From Paragonimus skrjabini miyazakii (lineage: Eukaryota > Platyhelminthes > Trematoda > Plagiorchiida > Troglotrematidae), in the NCBI GenBank assembly GCA_014338405.1, contig JTDE01021214.1, positions 42,376 to 106,375 of the forward strand: a stretch of 64,000 bases of DNA, given 5' to 3'. The notes under the pieces were generated by a model. That model made no database searches. It was not told the DNA's origin and saw only the letters and a list, made by a program, of their open reading frames with translations. Each line of letters starts with the position of its first letter. The stretch's first letter is position 1. A program made the translations under genes and the position numbers. This document shows, one piece after another, positions 1 through 13,509 of the stretch.

Positions 1-14
1 ATATATATATATAT
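1..14. repeat. AT dinucleotide run at window edge
   Basis: Seven AT units open the window. The run probably continues to the left, so its full length is unknown. Confidence 0.8.
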
Positions 15-772
15 TCCGGGTCCTAATAATCCAGATGTACGAAATGGCACTCTGAATAACCGCCTCACCTGATTTACATCTTCCAGTTGTGTTAATCATG
101 GTTCTGCTTGTGTATTTGTTTGAAATGGGTTTGATTCGTGTATTGTGGTTCAGACATGTATGGTATTGCATCACTATGTAAAGTTTACAACGAACGTATG
201 TTTATTTGTATTCTCTCCAATTTCGCTATGATTTGTGCGTGCTCCCTGTCCTTGCCAAATAAAATGAACTGTAACCTTTCCCTACTCTCCAGTTCTTTTA
301 TATATACCAAAGATAATCGTATTTGCCCTCAGATTGGCTACAACTCATGAATTGCTTGTCATCTGTTGTATTTGTGGAATAGGGGATGTTTATTTGAATT
401 GTTTCTGGCTAACAGGGAACAGCAATAAACCATATTGCTTTCAGTTAAATAAACGGATCGCGTGTGTGTTTGATTTGTGGTCGTTATTCAGATATTCTAA
501 CGTGCCACTTGCGCTTAGCTGATCACATACTGTTCGCTAGTTTACCTTTATGTGATTTTTGGTGTGAGCGTGCAGATACCTCTTGATTGTTCTTCTTTCC
601 AGCCTAGGCTCTTGCTGGTATATTCTGTTTGGTGCAGTTTTGTCTACAGCTTGTTTTTTGTCCATTCGTCACCTAGCTTCCTACTTGTTTGGACGGTCAT
701 AGTTTATACTCTCATATAAACCTTATGAATAACTTAATCTGGTCTTTCATGTTTCCTTTTTTTAAAATCTAG
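15..772. other. Non-coding, probably intron or 5' flank of the coiled-coil gene
   Basis: No open frame here looks like protein and I see no known repeat. Because the exon starting at 773 begins in mid-codon, at least one more exon must lie upstream. I could not place it here and it may be outside the window. The stretch ends in a T-rich tract and AG acceptor just before 773. Confidence 0.4.
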
Positions 773-829
773 AAATGTCACATCGTGAGATTATGAATTA
801 CGCAATGCAGTTGGAACGGAGTTCTCAAG
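773..829 (+). CDS. Internal exon of an unidentified coiled-coil protein
   Basis: A 57-base exon lies between a pyrimidine-rich acceptor (ends AG at 771-772) and a GT donor at 830-831. Only one of its three frames is open. It reads SHREIMNYAMQLERSSQ and then leaves one base, so the exon ends in phase 1. The next exon (2086-2510) begins with the two bases that complete this codon as Val. The join is therefore in frame and carries one continuous charged helical segment. The protein family was not recognised. The first two bases complete a codon from an exon that is not identified. Confidence 0.55.
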
Positions 830-2085
830 GTTGGTTAGGTTTATTTGTGTGGCTCTCAGTTCCGCATATACATATCAAATTAATCTTGATCATTTATAAT
901 AAATGATACATCCATTTAATCTGTTGACAATCGGCCCGACTGAAACCCTATTGCGACGCTCTAAATAGGTGATAAGAACTGGACACAGTCTTTGATAAGT
1001 CGATTGTCCTTCCCCTTCCAATGTTTCCTTACAACTGAATTCATGTGGCAGATTAGCGTTTCGACCTACTGTTCCTACTACTTTGACTATGTTGTTTACT
1101 AGCTTGAAACTTTAAACATCGTCATTAGTCCGCACTAACCGTAGTGTAATCGGTACGTTAGCCTGTCTTCGAGTGATTAACTCCGTAATGTTGATGAAGA
1201 AGTGTGCAACACGTTTCACAACTTTTTGATGCGAATCTTCTTCCGCGTTGGACTCCAATTTCTTTTTGGCAACAGAAGTGGCTTTCAGAATTTCTATTGT
1301 ACGGCATTCACAACCTCTCAACCATGGCCCCCAATCAAACTGCCATGACGTAGATCTGCTTGATCTTACTGTTCATCATCACTTTTCTCCAGTAGGTAAA
1401 CTCATAACACACTACCCTTATTCATTTATTATGCTGAGTTTATGGGAATGAAGAAGTTACCCTCATTTGATGTACACTTTTCGATCTGATCACTATTATA
1501 GTTATGTTACCGGCATGCTTCTAAGCCCCGGCAATGAAATAACTAAGATTCTTGGATTAATCCAGCAGGCGTTGATTTGATGTAGTGAGTTGATATGTTG
1601 TACTCTATCAGATGGTTGTAAGGTGACGCTGAAAGACAGTTGCTTATCTCTGTCAAATAATTTCACAAAACTTTTATACTCCAGTCTTTCAGATTATAGA
1701 CTGGATTATGGATTGCAATTCATTCGCACTAGTCTCAGTCTGTCGCGGTCACTGTAAAGTTTCTTCAGGCCTCTGTCAGCGAAAATTATTCGAAACAAAA
1801 TGTATGGTAATATATTTGTAAGGTTACCATTAATTCCGTTCACCTCCAAACTATCAATTTTTCGTCTATTTTCTGAATTTTCTTGGACGATGGCGTTGTT
1901 GATATACACTCAAACTTTGCATAGATGATCGGGAGCATTACTTTAATGTTAGTTTTCCGACTATCATTAACGATTATTGTGTGCAGTGCGCTTATGCGCA
2001 TGTTGGTTTGATTCCCCATAGTTGATCTTACGCCCTTGACTCCCAATCATCTCGGTTACCGAAATCTCACTCCTTTTCTTGTCAG
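830..2085 (+). other. Intron of the coiled-coil gene
   Basis: The interval starts with GT after CAAG and ends with a T-rich tract and TCAG. It is 1,256 bases long. Short frames inside it on both strands do not resemble proteins, and no repeat was recognised. Confidence 0.5.
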
Positions 2086-2510
2086 TTTCGCGTGCTGAGG
2101 TAGTTCGTGTGCAAAGTGAACGTGACGAACTGGTGAAAAAAGTGGAATCAACCGAGAAGGATTTAGATAAGGTGCGTTGTGCCCTAGCCGACCTGCGATT
2201 TCGCTTGTTGACAGCCGGCTTGACCGATTTTCTCGAACTTCCTCCAAGCCCAGGTAAGACCGCCAGTCTGCAACTTGGAACTTCATCAAATGATCTCTAT
2301 GACGATGGGTGGCATACCAAATCAACTGGTGGAATGGAGACGTCTCGAGGATCCCACTCCGTAATTGGCGAGGCACCGCAGCCCACATTCTTGGACAAAT
2401 TGACAGCCTTAACGGCACACACTCGGAAGTTGGGAGGAGCGCCCACTGCTGCGAGCCATGAGGAACCTCCGATGCCTGTCGCACCAACTCCGGTTACAGA
2501 TTGGTGGTAA
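2086..2510 (+). CDS. Terminal exon of an unidentified coiled-coil protein
   Basis: The exon follows a good acceptor (TTTTCTTGTCAG) and stays open to a TAA at 2508-2510. The first 40 or so residues are rich in Glu, Lys, Arg, Leu and Val with a heptad look (for example SERDELVKKVESTEKDLDKV), so a coiled coil is likely. The following 100 residues are low in hydrophobics and rich in Ser, Pro, Gly and Thr, as in a disordered tail, and the protein ends in TDWW. With the 773-829 exon this is the C-terminal end of a longer protein. No catalytic motif is present and no family was recognised. A structural or scaffold role is only a guess. No AATAAA signal was seen close behind the stop. The minus-strand frame over the same bases is a shadow. 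Confidence 0.65.
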
Positions 2511-5500
2511 TCAGACTTCAATATATCGGCGGATTTTGTGCACTTTCCGAGATCGACTTTCAAATGTCTTGTGCCTTTTCTGATCCTTCCTGTTCATTTT
2601 TTCGTGACAAGGTCAAGTCTCCATGTCTTTCACCACCGTTCTAGGTCCTAACAGTTAGCAAGATATTGACTTCATTTGGGATGTGTCGTCTTTTTGGGGC
2701 CACTGTACACTCACATATCACTCCTTCCTATTTGCAACCCAGCTTTATCCCTCAAGGCCTAATCAGCCATGTAACAACACTGTAGAGCAAAAATTCTTGA
2801 TTTTGCACTACATGAGAAGGTTGCCCTTAATTTTCGTTTTGTCTACCATCTGCTACTCCCATCTCAACATGCCTGTGCCTGATCATCTTCATATACGGTG
2901 TTTTTTTCACTATCTGTATGTCTTTATTTGTTATGTTCTGCCTAACAAATCGATTTCACCCATGTGCCTAATCAATCCCTATTTCTAACACGCACAGATA
3001 TTGACTTAACGTTCAAAACCTAATAACTGTTTTGGGAGTCTGAACTCAAAGCCGGGAATTTCCCGTCCTTACTCAATTTGTACTCACTGTACAAACTTGT
3101 TGGTCACACACATATTATCCATTATACGGCTGTGTACGCACATTGCGACCGGTTTCCGTCGGTAATATAACTTTTGCAGGCTGGTTCGTTTCTCACTATG
3201 TTTTGGCTGCGTCACGCTAGTTTCAATGAGTCGGTCGTTGGCCATTTCACTGGCTATCGTTTCTTCATGTGCCACCTTCAGACTATTCATGGTACACTGG
3301 TTTATTTCTGTTGCCGATATGCTTTTTTGATTCGACTAAATTATTTAATGCGTTTGCTGTTCAAAGTTGCTTATCTCAAGATTCCCATATCGAGAACTTG
3401 CGGAACGATCCTCATCTACGTCTGTTATTGCCACTATCTTTCGTTTCCAGTGCAAATGCCTTTTCAAAATAACAGAATCAGTCGTGTTACTCCAAGCATA
3501 AGGAATTTCGGTAGTATTGTAGCAAAATTCGTTCAATAAACCACAATCTTCATTGTCCAACTCTCACGTTACTACGCCACGCACGCATTCGCGTTTATGA
3601 GGCTGAATTCCAGTTCACAACACAGCGGTGGTTTCCACTTAGACGTCGTGTGCACTACTGCGTGGGTTGTTTGTGTGGTTGACGCCTTCTGTTGTGGGTT
3701 TTCTGCCTCCTATTCCTCGTCCAATTTTGTTGCGCGATGGCTTGTCCGATCGCCCGTGTTGTCCACAAGGCGCTTGCTGTGGGCTTTTGAGTATACCTTC
3801 CTGCTGCATTGATGTGTTCCACCGAGTGTTGGAATACTCGCACCTTCGATTTTGTCATCCGTCACAGTATGACTGATCATGCTGTTGAGGCGGAAAGTGG
3901 ATTTGTATGTGTCGATCAATTGTAACCATTCACAGCCTTTTGCAAGTCTGTTAACTATTCCTAGGGTGGGTTGCTGTTTTCCTCCGTTTTTGTTCAGGTA
4001 CGAGCGTCTCACGATTTCAGCTATTTCGATGTTCATATGTTCCTCATCACACACTAAGTCCATTGTGTGGCCGGTGTCTAGTTACCGTCTGATCCGTGAT
4101 TTGCATGTGATATTCAATCTGGTTTTCGTATTTACGTGTGCTAAGGTGTAGTCGTCACCATCAAAGCCAGTATGCATAAAGTGTTTTCTTTGCTGTGGAC
4201 GTGAATTCATTTATGAATGCTTGCTTATTTGCATCAAACAATGTACTTGCAAGCTTTTTTTCTTCCTATTTTATTTGCATATACCGCCCGATTTCCTGGT
4301 GATCCCTGCTGTTCTACTAACTCTCACTTCCGCCTGGCTTCCAATTTCTAATGTATCTGGTGGATGCACCCACGCCTATTGTCCGGTCAGAATGTTCCAT
4401 CTCACTTCTGGCTATCTTGCTTGCTGTTCGAGCGCACCTATGAATCGATACAGTCCCCCTGATTAGAGATTCCGCATTGATGTGCCTCCTTGATCAGGTG
4501 GTACATTTACAGACTAAACACACTGGTAAAGGTGTGAAAAATTGACTGCCTCCTGGGGGCTTGGCAAATTAATTGACTTGTGCTTGCAACCCTACTCCGT
4601 GCTTTAAAACCACACTTACGTCTGTAACGGAGACTAATTGTACCAAACTAGTGATAACAGATGATCTAAAGAAAGCAAGATGACTGAGTTGGGATCAGCG
4701 AACCATACTGGCTTCGTTGAAGCAAAACTGTCTTGAACTTTCAACTGATTTTAGGTTTTTTGAGTTGACTAAAATGACCTTTGGTATACACCAACGTCAT
4801 GATTCTAGTTTAGTGGCGTTTTTACCGTCATAACAGTATACACATTTGTTTACTGTCAGTCTGTGTGTTTAGTTTACTATGGGCGGGCTTCTGAGGTAAT
4901 GAGTGATCCGTATGCACTTCTGTTCAGGACTGTCTGTGTCGTGGTCATGGTCTTCCAAGTGTGTTTCCATTCTCACACACTTTTGGAACAAAAATGTTTT
5001 CGTTTGGCCGTGGTAACCACGGCTTCTCTGTGCACGTGTTTTCTGTACAATAAAATCAGCAACCGGTGATTGTTCCCGGACTGTTACATTGTTCCTCTTC
5101 TCCGTTGTCAATGGTAACTTAGTTTTATGGAGTTTGTTTGTAGCTTATGAGTATACGACGTACAAATCGATAGGCTCATCCGTTTCTGCAGATTACGAAC
5201 AGCCCTGTCTCATTTGTTTGTCCTTTTGGGATTTACCTGAATGTAAATTAAATTGGCTTCTTTACAATTTCGTCTATCGCTTCGAATGCGATGGATATCC
5301 TCTACCACGAAGTTCTTTATCTGCTCTAGTGTACGCTAATGAAGTTCCCAGAAGTTCAGGACAAATAGATTTGCGAAAAGGAAACAGATTGCTTAGAATA
5401 TGGTGAAGTAAAGCATAGCCACAATCTTGCGAGCATGCTTTTCTTCCGAACTGGAATGTAGTCTAATTTGCAGTCATGCTTTGCCTCTCTAACCGCCATC

Positions 5501-8500
5501 TTTTCCTCGGTCAGTCCTGTCGCGAACTACTTGTTGAGAAGAACGGATGTGCATACCTGACTTAGTCGCATCTCTCCGCTTGACTGTTGCCCTGTGTTCC
5601 GGCCTCTGTTATCCACTGACGTTCGCTAGCCCAACTCACTTGGGAGACTTGTTGGTGTTGCCGCTTATGATGTTTTCGTTACCAATATATGTCTCATTCC
5701 ATACATGCGATGCAATGTACTCGGATCACACCGTAGGTGTTTAAGTTGACTCGCGAAGCCCATTGAAATACTTTAAACAAATATCCATACACATAAGACG
5801 GTGACATGAAAGAGTGTATCATAGTTAGTCCTGATCTGGACGTCACCATATTCTCAGAAGGAAACTAATTTGTGTCTGAATCGCAGTGGCTGAGACGTGA
5901 ACAAAGAATGCGAAAGTATATTCGATTTAAGGCAGTTACCAGCAGCATGTTTTTCGTATGTTTTATTTATTTATCGAGCTCTGTGCTCTGTAACTCATCT
6001 ACAGTCTGTAGGTGGAGATACTAGGGGAGTTGATAGCTAATCGGCTTGAATGTCCTATATTTCATCAGTGTTTGAGTTTCCTACTGACTTAATGCAATAA
6101 AGATATCGCTGTTGATAGTGATGCTTTTCAAGGCACACATCACTTCATGTGATGCTAGATGTGCAAACCATTTTAAATTGGTTTCTGTAATCCTTCCAGA
6201 TTTGAGTACTTCCAAAAAAATTTTGTACGAAATCTATCGTTTCGCAAACTTTTGATCTGTACGTGAGTTTTATGTTAGTTTTATGGCTTGTCAGTTCTCG
6301 TTATGTGCATACCATTATTGACACAGTCGACCTTAACTGATTCATAATTGGTTGTGTTTCATCAAAACAAGCACGTTTATTCACATGCCTATCGCGTATA
6401 GTCGCATGTTCAGCGCTATAGTGGAACGTGTTCTGGACTGTCTCACGTGGTTTTTATCTTCGCACATAAAAATGTTTTGTTCGGTAACAGAATCTGTATT
6501 GGATTATCGAAAAGAATGTGCTTGTTACTCTCCTCATCGTATGATTGCTTGTTTTAATGGCTGTTTCGGCCGTTGGACTATTTAGCCTCTATCAACGGGT
6601 TTAAGCCAAAGGAGTTCGCACAGGTTTATCATGAGGATGGTTTGTAAACGTGGACAATGGTTTTAATATTGTTAGCTGACCAATATGAGCTCTGTTTGAT
6701 TATCTGAAGGTTTATTTTGTTCAGTTGGTTCAAATGACCTTCATCGATCTCTCAAATTAACACTACTTGTTAGAAGAAATGATCGGACCGGGATTCGAAC
6801 CGATGACCTTCTTAGGCGTTGGCGTTAAAGTAAACATGGTGGCTTCCTAAAGCGATTAAAATTCCGACCATTTCGGCAGCTACCACTCTTGTAGATCGGT
6901 TCTGATATCTATCCTATCCGTTCAGTGAGTTGGGTGCTACATATCCATCTTGATTGTCTGTTGCTCAGCTTATTTGAACTGGTCCCCTAGTGTCGGAACC
7001 AGCATACACTCTCCAATTTCGGTCCACACAACTTTTCCTGACAAGTTTACAACGCACGCGGTTCTTACAACAAAATTGATTACTTAACTGCTAGCATTTT
7101 TTGAGCATGATTTGGATGAGCGATGTCGATTGGCTTGCTCTGATTAGTGGACACTGTTCGAATACTCGATCTGTCGGGTCGATGATGAATATTTGCAGCG
7201 GTCGGTTATTCTGCTCATTCTCGTGCTCCCACATCTTCCATAACATGCTATGCACGGTCACTCTTTGTTCTAACAGGCTGCTCATTGTCCGTTTTAGGCT
7301 TCTGTCTGGTGTAATCTACCGCCAACTTAAATAAGCTAGATTTTTCACTTCACAACCCTACCGATTTTCACGTCTTATGGTCTGCATTCACATTACTTAA
7401 CGTCGGTTTCCTCGGCCCATTTATTCGGATTATCCGAAACACTACCATTCGCGTGTCAAATGAATGCCCCGATGGAAACACCGTTTTCTAGATTTTTTTC
7501 CTTATACTCCAACCACTCTTCAGCGGGTTACCATTTCGTCCGTAATGCGACAACCTCCTGTTAGATTCTTTAAGATTTGCATCAAACGCTTGTGGAAACT
7601 TTCATTCTTTACCTTCAATCCGAAGGGCAGATTTAGCTATCGAAAACTATCATCTACTAAAATGCTGATGGTGAGTCAGTCCTGATAAATCGTAAGAGCT
7701 TGAGTCAACTCTGGCGTTATTCAGCACCCGGAGCTTATGCTGTTCATGTCTGAATGTGGTATTCTGACGTCGCTGGAAATTTCTCAATACTTAAGATTGA
7801 TCCGAATCACGCGATCTGTCGGCTGATTTACAGGAGTGATTATGTCAATCGCTGGTTTAAGTTTTCCGCGTATATCCAGTGGGATTCTTCGAATGTGTAC
7901 TGCAGCCGACACAGTATTGAGGCCACCAACAAGCCGACGGTTCCCGACACTCAATCCTATGTTTACTTAAATACTGCAAGATATTGTTCAAATATATCGC
8001 GTTTTTGAAGCATGTGGATGAAATTTTTATAAATACTGTTAAAAATCTGCACATGACCTAAGTTTGGAGGATAAGCGTTGAGTTGCATTCGACTGCCAAA
8101 AAGTCGATCATGTTCGTCCCATCATTTCTCGTATACGATACTTTTAATAGGATCTATCTAGCAGGATGTTTATGCTGCATTCCTCATGAGCAGCTTGGGA
8201 TGCTTCTGCATGGACTTCACTGACAACTCATTGCCCAAAGAATATTTGCCCCAGTCGTTCTCATTCACCATTTCTGCATAAACCATTTTTTGTGTTTCGT
8301 TTCCCGTGACGATCTGTTGTCTGCCACCTTCGTTGTTGATTACTTTTGCTATAAAAGAATAATACTCCTGGGCACAATCCTTGCTCTTTCTGCAGGCCTT
8401 TCTCAAAATGTATCATTTCTACTTCTCTTGTGTATGCTTGTCCCCACAGAAACCATAAATGAGTTCCTCTGCTCACTCTGGAACGCATGACAACCTTTCG

Positions 8501-8979
8501 TTCAACGATCTGCTGATGCGCTGTACCACTGATACTTCCCTGCTCCTAAGGGATTTCCTTACTTTTTTTGATTCTCCAATGCCAAAGGTCACTTTAACTC
8601 TGATCAGGTCATCCCACGTGGATTTACAGCAATCACACGTTTGGGTCAAATCAAAACCTGTTGATCGGCAGGTTCGAGCTCCGTCCACATTCTTTCTGAA
8701 AACGACGCTCTTTCAAATATTTGTCATCTGGCAGATCTACTCAGATATTCGCGTCTCTACTTTCTCAGTTCCATCAGTGTTAAAAGCGCGATTTGAATTT
8801 TTTTCTGCGTTTCCTATGGAGCACCGAAGTGTTCTAAGGACAAGACCGCCCTAACTTTGCATCTACAATACGAGGTCCATGAGAAATGGTTTAGGCCATA
8901 TTCAATATATTTGAAGGGGAGATCGTCACCGGTTCTTCCATGTGTATCGGGATCTTGTCCATAGAAGGAAATCGCTTTT
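2511..8979. other. Long intergenic stretch without a recognisable gene
   Basis: About 6.5 kb with only scattered short frames, none of which has a protein-like motif or paired splice signals that I could defend. A T-loop-like sequence on the minus strand near 6786-6812 resembles part of a tRNA but its stem does not pair. The rest holds nothing I can name. Confidence 0.5.
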
Positions 8980-11057
8980 GCTTCAGGGAACACCGGCAAA
9001 CTCTTTAATCTGGTCCGTGTTACTGGTCCCCGGCGACTGTGTGTCAGTGAAGCCAACACCGAGGCAAGTGGCACACTAATCTATAATAAGTCCAGAAGGT
9101 TAGAACTTTGGGCGGAACACTTTGAGGGTCAATTTAGCTGACCTCCTGCTTCTATCGTGCTGCCTCCACAAACTTATGATGTAACGCCCTGGTCGGTAGA
9201 TTCAGAACCACCCACTGAGACACAGGTTCACAATTGCATCTCGGTTCTCAATCGTAATAAGGCTACCGGTCCAGATGATCTCGTGCCGGCACTTTTTAGA
9301 GAAGGTGGAGAGGTGTTAGTTGAGGTCTTGACTCAGCTGTTTCAACTTGTGCGGATGACGGAGACCATCCCTCCATACTGGAGTAACTCGATAATAGTTG
9401 CTATATTCAAGAAAGGTGTCAGGAGCTCTTGCGAAAACCATAGAGGAATTATTTTGACTCCAGTCATTTCTGGAGTTCTGACATCCATTATACTCTGTCG
9501 ACCCACTGCAGTTCGGGAGTTAAACAGGCAGGTTTTCGTCCTGGTCGGGGATGTATAGATCACATTTTTACTCCTCGTCAAATTTTGGAGCAGTATCATG
9601 TGTACCGCCGGCCAACAATTGCCGTATTTCTCGACTATAAAAGTGCGTTCGACTCGGTGGATCGCTCTACACTTTTAGAGTTGCTTAAACACAGGGGTGT
9701 ACCTACCAAGTATGTGAACATACTGTCGGCGCCTTACTCCCATACTTCGGCACAGGTTGGGGTTTACGATGACCTGTCTGACAGTCCCAGCACCAGAAGC
9801 GGCGTTCGTCAAGGCTGTTCTCTTTCACCATTTTTATTCAATTTCGTTATGGACGAAATAATGGACGACTGTCTGCGGCACTCAAGTGATGCCGGTGTGG
9901 ACCTCCTACCTGGTGGAAGGCTGACTGATCTTGATTATGCTGACGACAGGGTGTTGCTGTTTGACAACTTTCAAGCAACGCTGAACACTATTCCACGTTC
10001 TGCTAAGTACTTCGAAATGCTCTTTGCAGCCTAGAGATGCAAAGTGCTTCTGCAAGATGGCTGTAATTACGTAAGTTTAATGTTAGATAATGAAGTCATG
10101 GAAGTTGTTGATCGGTTTATATACCTGGGAATCTGCTTCATCAGCGGCGGCGGAGGTGTAGGGAATGAAATAGAGGCGCATATTTCCAAGACTAGAGCAG
10201 TATTTACTAATCTGAGGCACTTATGGCGACAGAGAGGTATCTCTCTGAAGCTTAAGGGTCGCGTATATCAGACAACAGTGAGGGCTGTATTACTTTACGA
10301 CAGCGAAACCTGGCCACTCAGGGTAAAAGACCTGAGCCGTCTTCAGGTGTTTGACCACCAATGCCTGCGTTCAATCGCTCGTATCGGGTGGCACCAACGA
10401 GTGAGTAACGAGGAGGTTAGGAAGCTGGTGTTTGGCATTGATTGTCAGACGAGTTCTTTCGTTCAGTCCTTACACTTGCACATACTTAGATGATTAGGTC
10501 ATGTACTAAGGATGCCAGCTAGTCGTTTGCCACACCGAGCACTGTTTGCTGACGCTGCGGTCGATTGGCGCAAGATGCGAGGTGGACGGATGATGACCTG
10601 GCGTAGACAAATGAAATCGTTCACGAAGGGGTTGGCCACTGTAGATCGGGTTTGTCTTCCGGGCTGGAACCGTCGCAACTCACAGAGTCGGTGGCGTGAG
10701 ACGTTAGGTGAGATGGCGGCTAACCGAGCTCAGTGGCGTGAATGTTGTCGTTGTTTGTCCGAGTTGTCTGTGAAGTGGGTGCACTTAATGACGCGGGGCA
10801 GTAAAAGCCGTGAGGAAGCTGTCTTGGTGATGACGCCTTACTTTCGCTTACAGCTCGGTTGTTTGTTTGCAAGGTGTAGGCGCCTTGATGTATGTTTTAA
10901 TGTAGATGTAGCTATTTTTTAGTGGTTAGGTCCCCTCCCTTTCCTTTTTTCCCCCTTCCCTCGTTCTATACAGGGTTTGCTTTTTCTTTGTGGTTGTATG
11001 GCAGTTAAGCATCAGCGTGAATCACTGATGTATTGCTGTCTATGATTATGATGATTC
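8980..11057 (+). mobile_element. RTE-type LINE, copy A (nearly complete RT region)
   Basis: The element encodes a non-LTR reverse transcriptase. Visible in order are the RT lead-in (NKATGPDDLVPALF, near 9258), motif A (FLDYKSAFD, near 9630), motif B (GVRQGCSLSPFLFNFVMDE, near 9800), motif C (DYADD, near 9934) and the RTE C-terminal part (RSIARIGWHQRVSNE, then LGHVLRMP). Damage is light: a TGA near 9140, a frameshift near 9525 where about 10 bases are missing relative to copy C, and in-frame stops at 10032 and 10491. The endonuclease domain is absent, so the copy is 5' truncated. The 3' untranslated part ends with a hairpin at 11010-11030 and an ATGATT-type tail at 11042-11057. Not functional as it stands. 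Confidence 0.85.
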
Positions 11058-11559
11058 TAACACCATTTCGAAATTATTGTTCATCATCGTTTGTGATGGT
11101 TTTATGTCTCACTTTCATCCGTTTTCCCGTAGACTGCTGAACAGTGCTTTAGGCTTCTAACACGATACTAGCCACTTCGAATCTTAGTCCGATCAGGTAT
11201 AACCGATATGTCTAAAACAGGATGAAACTGACCCCAGTGGTGTGTTCATTTGACAGTAATCATCTCAAAAAGTCGGGTCGGTCGAAACTCTGATTCTGAC
11301 TGTTACTACCAGTTTGAGCAGTTCGTGACATAGTTTCTGTTCATTCGCTTAGTGGGTTGTTACGAATTCAGAAATATTTGTCTTGTTTACTTTCTGTCAC
11401 TCGCAAATTTGCGCCTCCACTTTTTATTTTAGACAGTTATAGAGTTTAGAGATGTAATTAGGCATCGGCTGTATTCGAATCAATCATAGGGACAGAGTGC
11501 TGCAACGCAGCAAACAGAGTTACATTTGCCCTCTTCCGCCTGCTGTTGTTTTCTACTCC

Positions 11560-12610
11560 TCGAACTGACAAGGATGGTCATTCCTCCTCTCTATGGTCTC
11601 CCTAAGGCTCATAAAAACAGTCATCTAGACCGCAGCTCGCCTGTCATGCCTTGGCTTAGGAACTAATTGAGCTACTAAAACGGACGGAACCTCAACTGAC
11701 TCCGTCCATTTCAAACGACACTTTTAACTTCGTGAACATGGTTGATTATTTGAATGTCATGAATCACAGCATGATTTCCTCGGACATAACCTGCTATTCA
11801 CGAGCGTACCGTTAAGGAAAACGATTGAACATCTGTGCGAACACTTTGAAAACAGCCACCTCGACATTGGTGTTCCCATGGACAAACTGTTATTCGCTAT
11901 CACGAGTGTCCAATTTCACTTCAGTGGCGAGCTCTGTAGACAGAAAAATAGCGTAGCAATGGGTTCACTTGCAGGTCCAATGCTGGCTGGAATATCCGTG
12001 AGCAAACTAGAGACCAATGAACTACGTTATGCCATTTCTACGGATGGTGCATAGACAATATGTTTTGTCTGATATGCAGTGGTACTGATACTCAGACTCT
12101 GGTACCTGATTTCACTCGTGCACACCCCAACATTGAGTTCACCACCGAAGTAGTAAAAAACAGCAGACTATCTTTTCTAGATATTGCAACGCTTCATAAG
12201 ATGGGTGGGTCAGTCGAAAAGCTGATTTATTTAGAAAGCAAGTGAGATGGCTAATACGCGCACTTTCCCAGATTTCTCCCGATGAGGTACAAGCGGAACT
12301 ACGTTGGATGTTTATCAAGCAGAACACAAAGGGTTTAGTCACCAGACGATTTACGAAACCAAATTCGAGACACCTTTAGCAAAAATGGATATCCCCAACT
12401 ATTCCTGGATAGGAACATGTCAAAAATGAAGCAGAATCGTCCGCACGGTAGACGAAATGCCTATTGCTGTCACTTGTATGCGGGTGAAGTTGCCGGATAG
12501 TTTACTACTCGCCGAATATTTACTGCGGTTGAGATTGGCTATCCTGCAGCTCGGGTGTTTCAGTACTTACCCGGTATACGTGTCTGTAAGAAGGCGCATC
12601 TCCTAACGTA
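11560..12610 (+). mobile_element. Penelope-like retroelement, copy 1 (degenerate RT)
   Basis: Pieces of a Penelope-type reverse transcriptase appear in order in two or three frames: the PPLYGLPKAHK block (near 11583), the SVAMGSLAGPMLAG block (near 11957), a RYVDN-like catalytic block (near 12050), and the thumb-side block NIEFTTEVVKNSRLSFLDI (12130-12186). A final block near 12470-12590 (YAGEVAG, then TTRRIFTAVEIGYPAA) resembles the linker before the GIY-YIG endonuclease. I do not see the GIY-YIG domain itself. Stops and frameshifts are frequent, so this is a dead copy. Assignment rests on the order and spacing of blocks, as known for this family. Confidence 0.75.
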
Positions 12611-13509
12611 GCAGCCAGGGCGAACCACGCCATACCGATCGATCCGGCTTCGGATGGGTGGATGTGTTATCTCACTCAGTTAATCGGACTGCGGCTGTGC
12701 GGTCGAACGCCTGTACGTTATGTGAACTGTTTTCTCGCGTTTACTTTCTGATGCCCCCCGTAACGTGATTCGTTATAACGCTCTAACCGCCATGTATGAT
12801 CGTCTCGTTTGATTTGCTATACGTCATGTCCGTCATTTATGGTGCTCATTTTACCCTATAAATTGTGAGCGTCTGTGGCCCAATTCTGACTCAACTCGTC
12901 CTTCCAATAAACGCTTTTGCCGGGTATATTCCCTTTCTCGGTTCTGGGTCAAGCGATTGAGCGCGTACCGAAAGGGACGATCCATTAGTATTATACTTCA
13001 CAGGTTGCTTACCTAGGTTTTCGTCATCATTTAGTCTTTAAGCTTGGGACATTGCAAAAGACGCTAGATCGCTATCAGAAACGGTTTATGAACACATCCT
13101 TAAATTGTTCTGCAGATTTTCGAGAACACTCATTTTCAGCCTGGTCGGTTCTCACTTAATTGATCATGGCTACCCTGTAAAGCTAGATGAAGCTTCCTGA
13201 GTCACTTACTAGGCTCACCAAGCCCATTCCTACACTGTCAGATTACGACTGTTGTTCATCGCAGAAACTGCTGTCTTCAGAATCTACTACCTGTATCTGT
13301 GTGTATAAAAACAAACCACCATCTTCCTTGGTAAGTTATTCCCAAGCCACTTGTAACCCAAGTAAACGTGAACTGTTTGACATAGACGAACGCGTGTCAT
13401 CTAGCAGACACGAATGACGCTCTCGAGCGTTCACCTACACCCCCACCCTGCTCCAGCAAACTGTGATTCGTCCCACGTCTATGGATTTGAATGACTTATT
13501 TGATTTATA
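12611..13509. other. Intergenic, unassigned
   Basis: No protein-like frame and no repeat that I can match within the window. The first part may be a decayed continuation of the Penelope-like copy. Confidence 0.4.

Noticed and set aside
2056..2487. Minus-strand frame of 143 codons
   Set aside because: Shadow of the coiled-coil exon on the plus strand; composition and lack of splice signals do not support it.
6781..6860. Possible tRNA gene on the minus strand (GGTTCGAATCCCGG)
   Set aside because: Only the T-loop sequence fits. The T stem has mismatches, there is no A box at the right distance and no cloverleaf can be drawn. At most an old tRNA-derived scrap.
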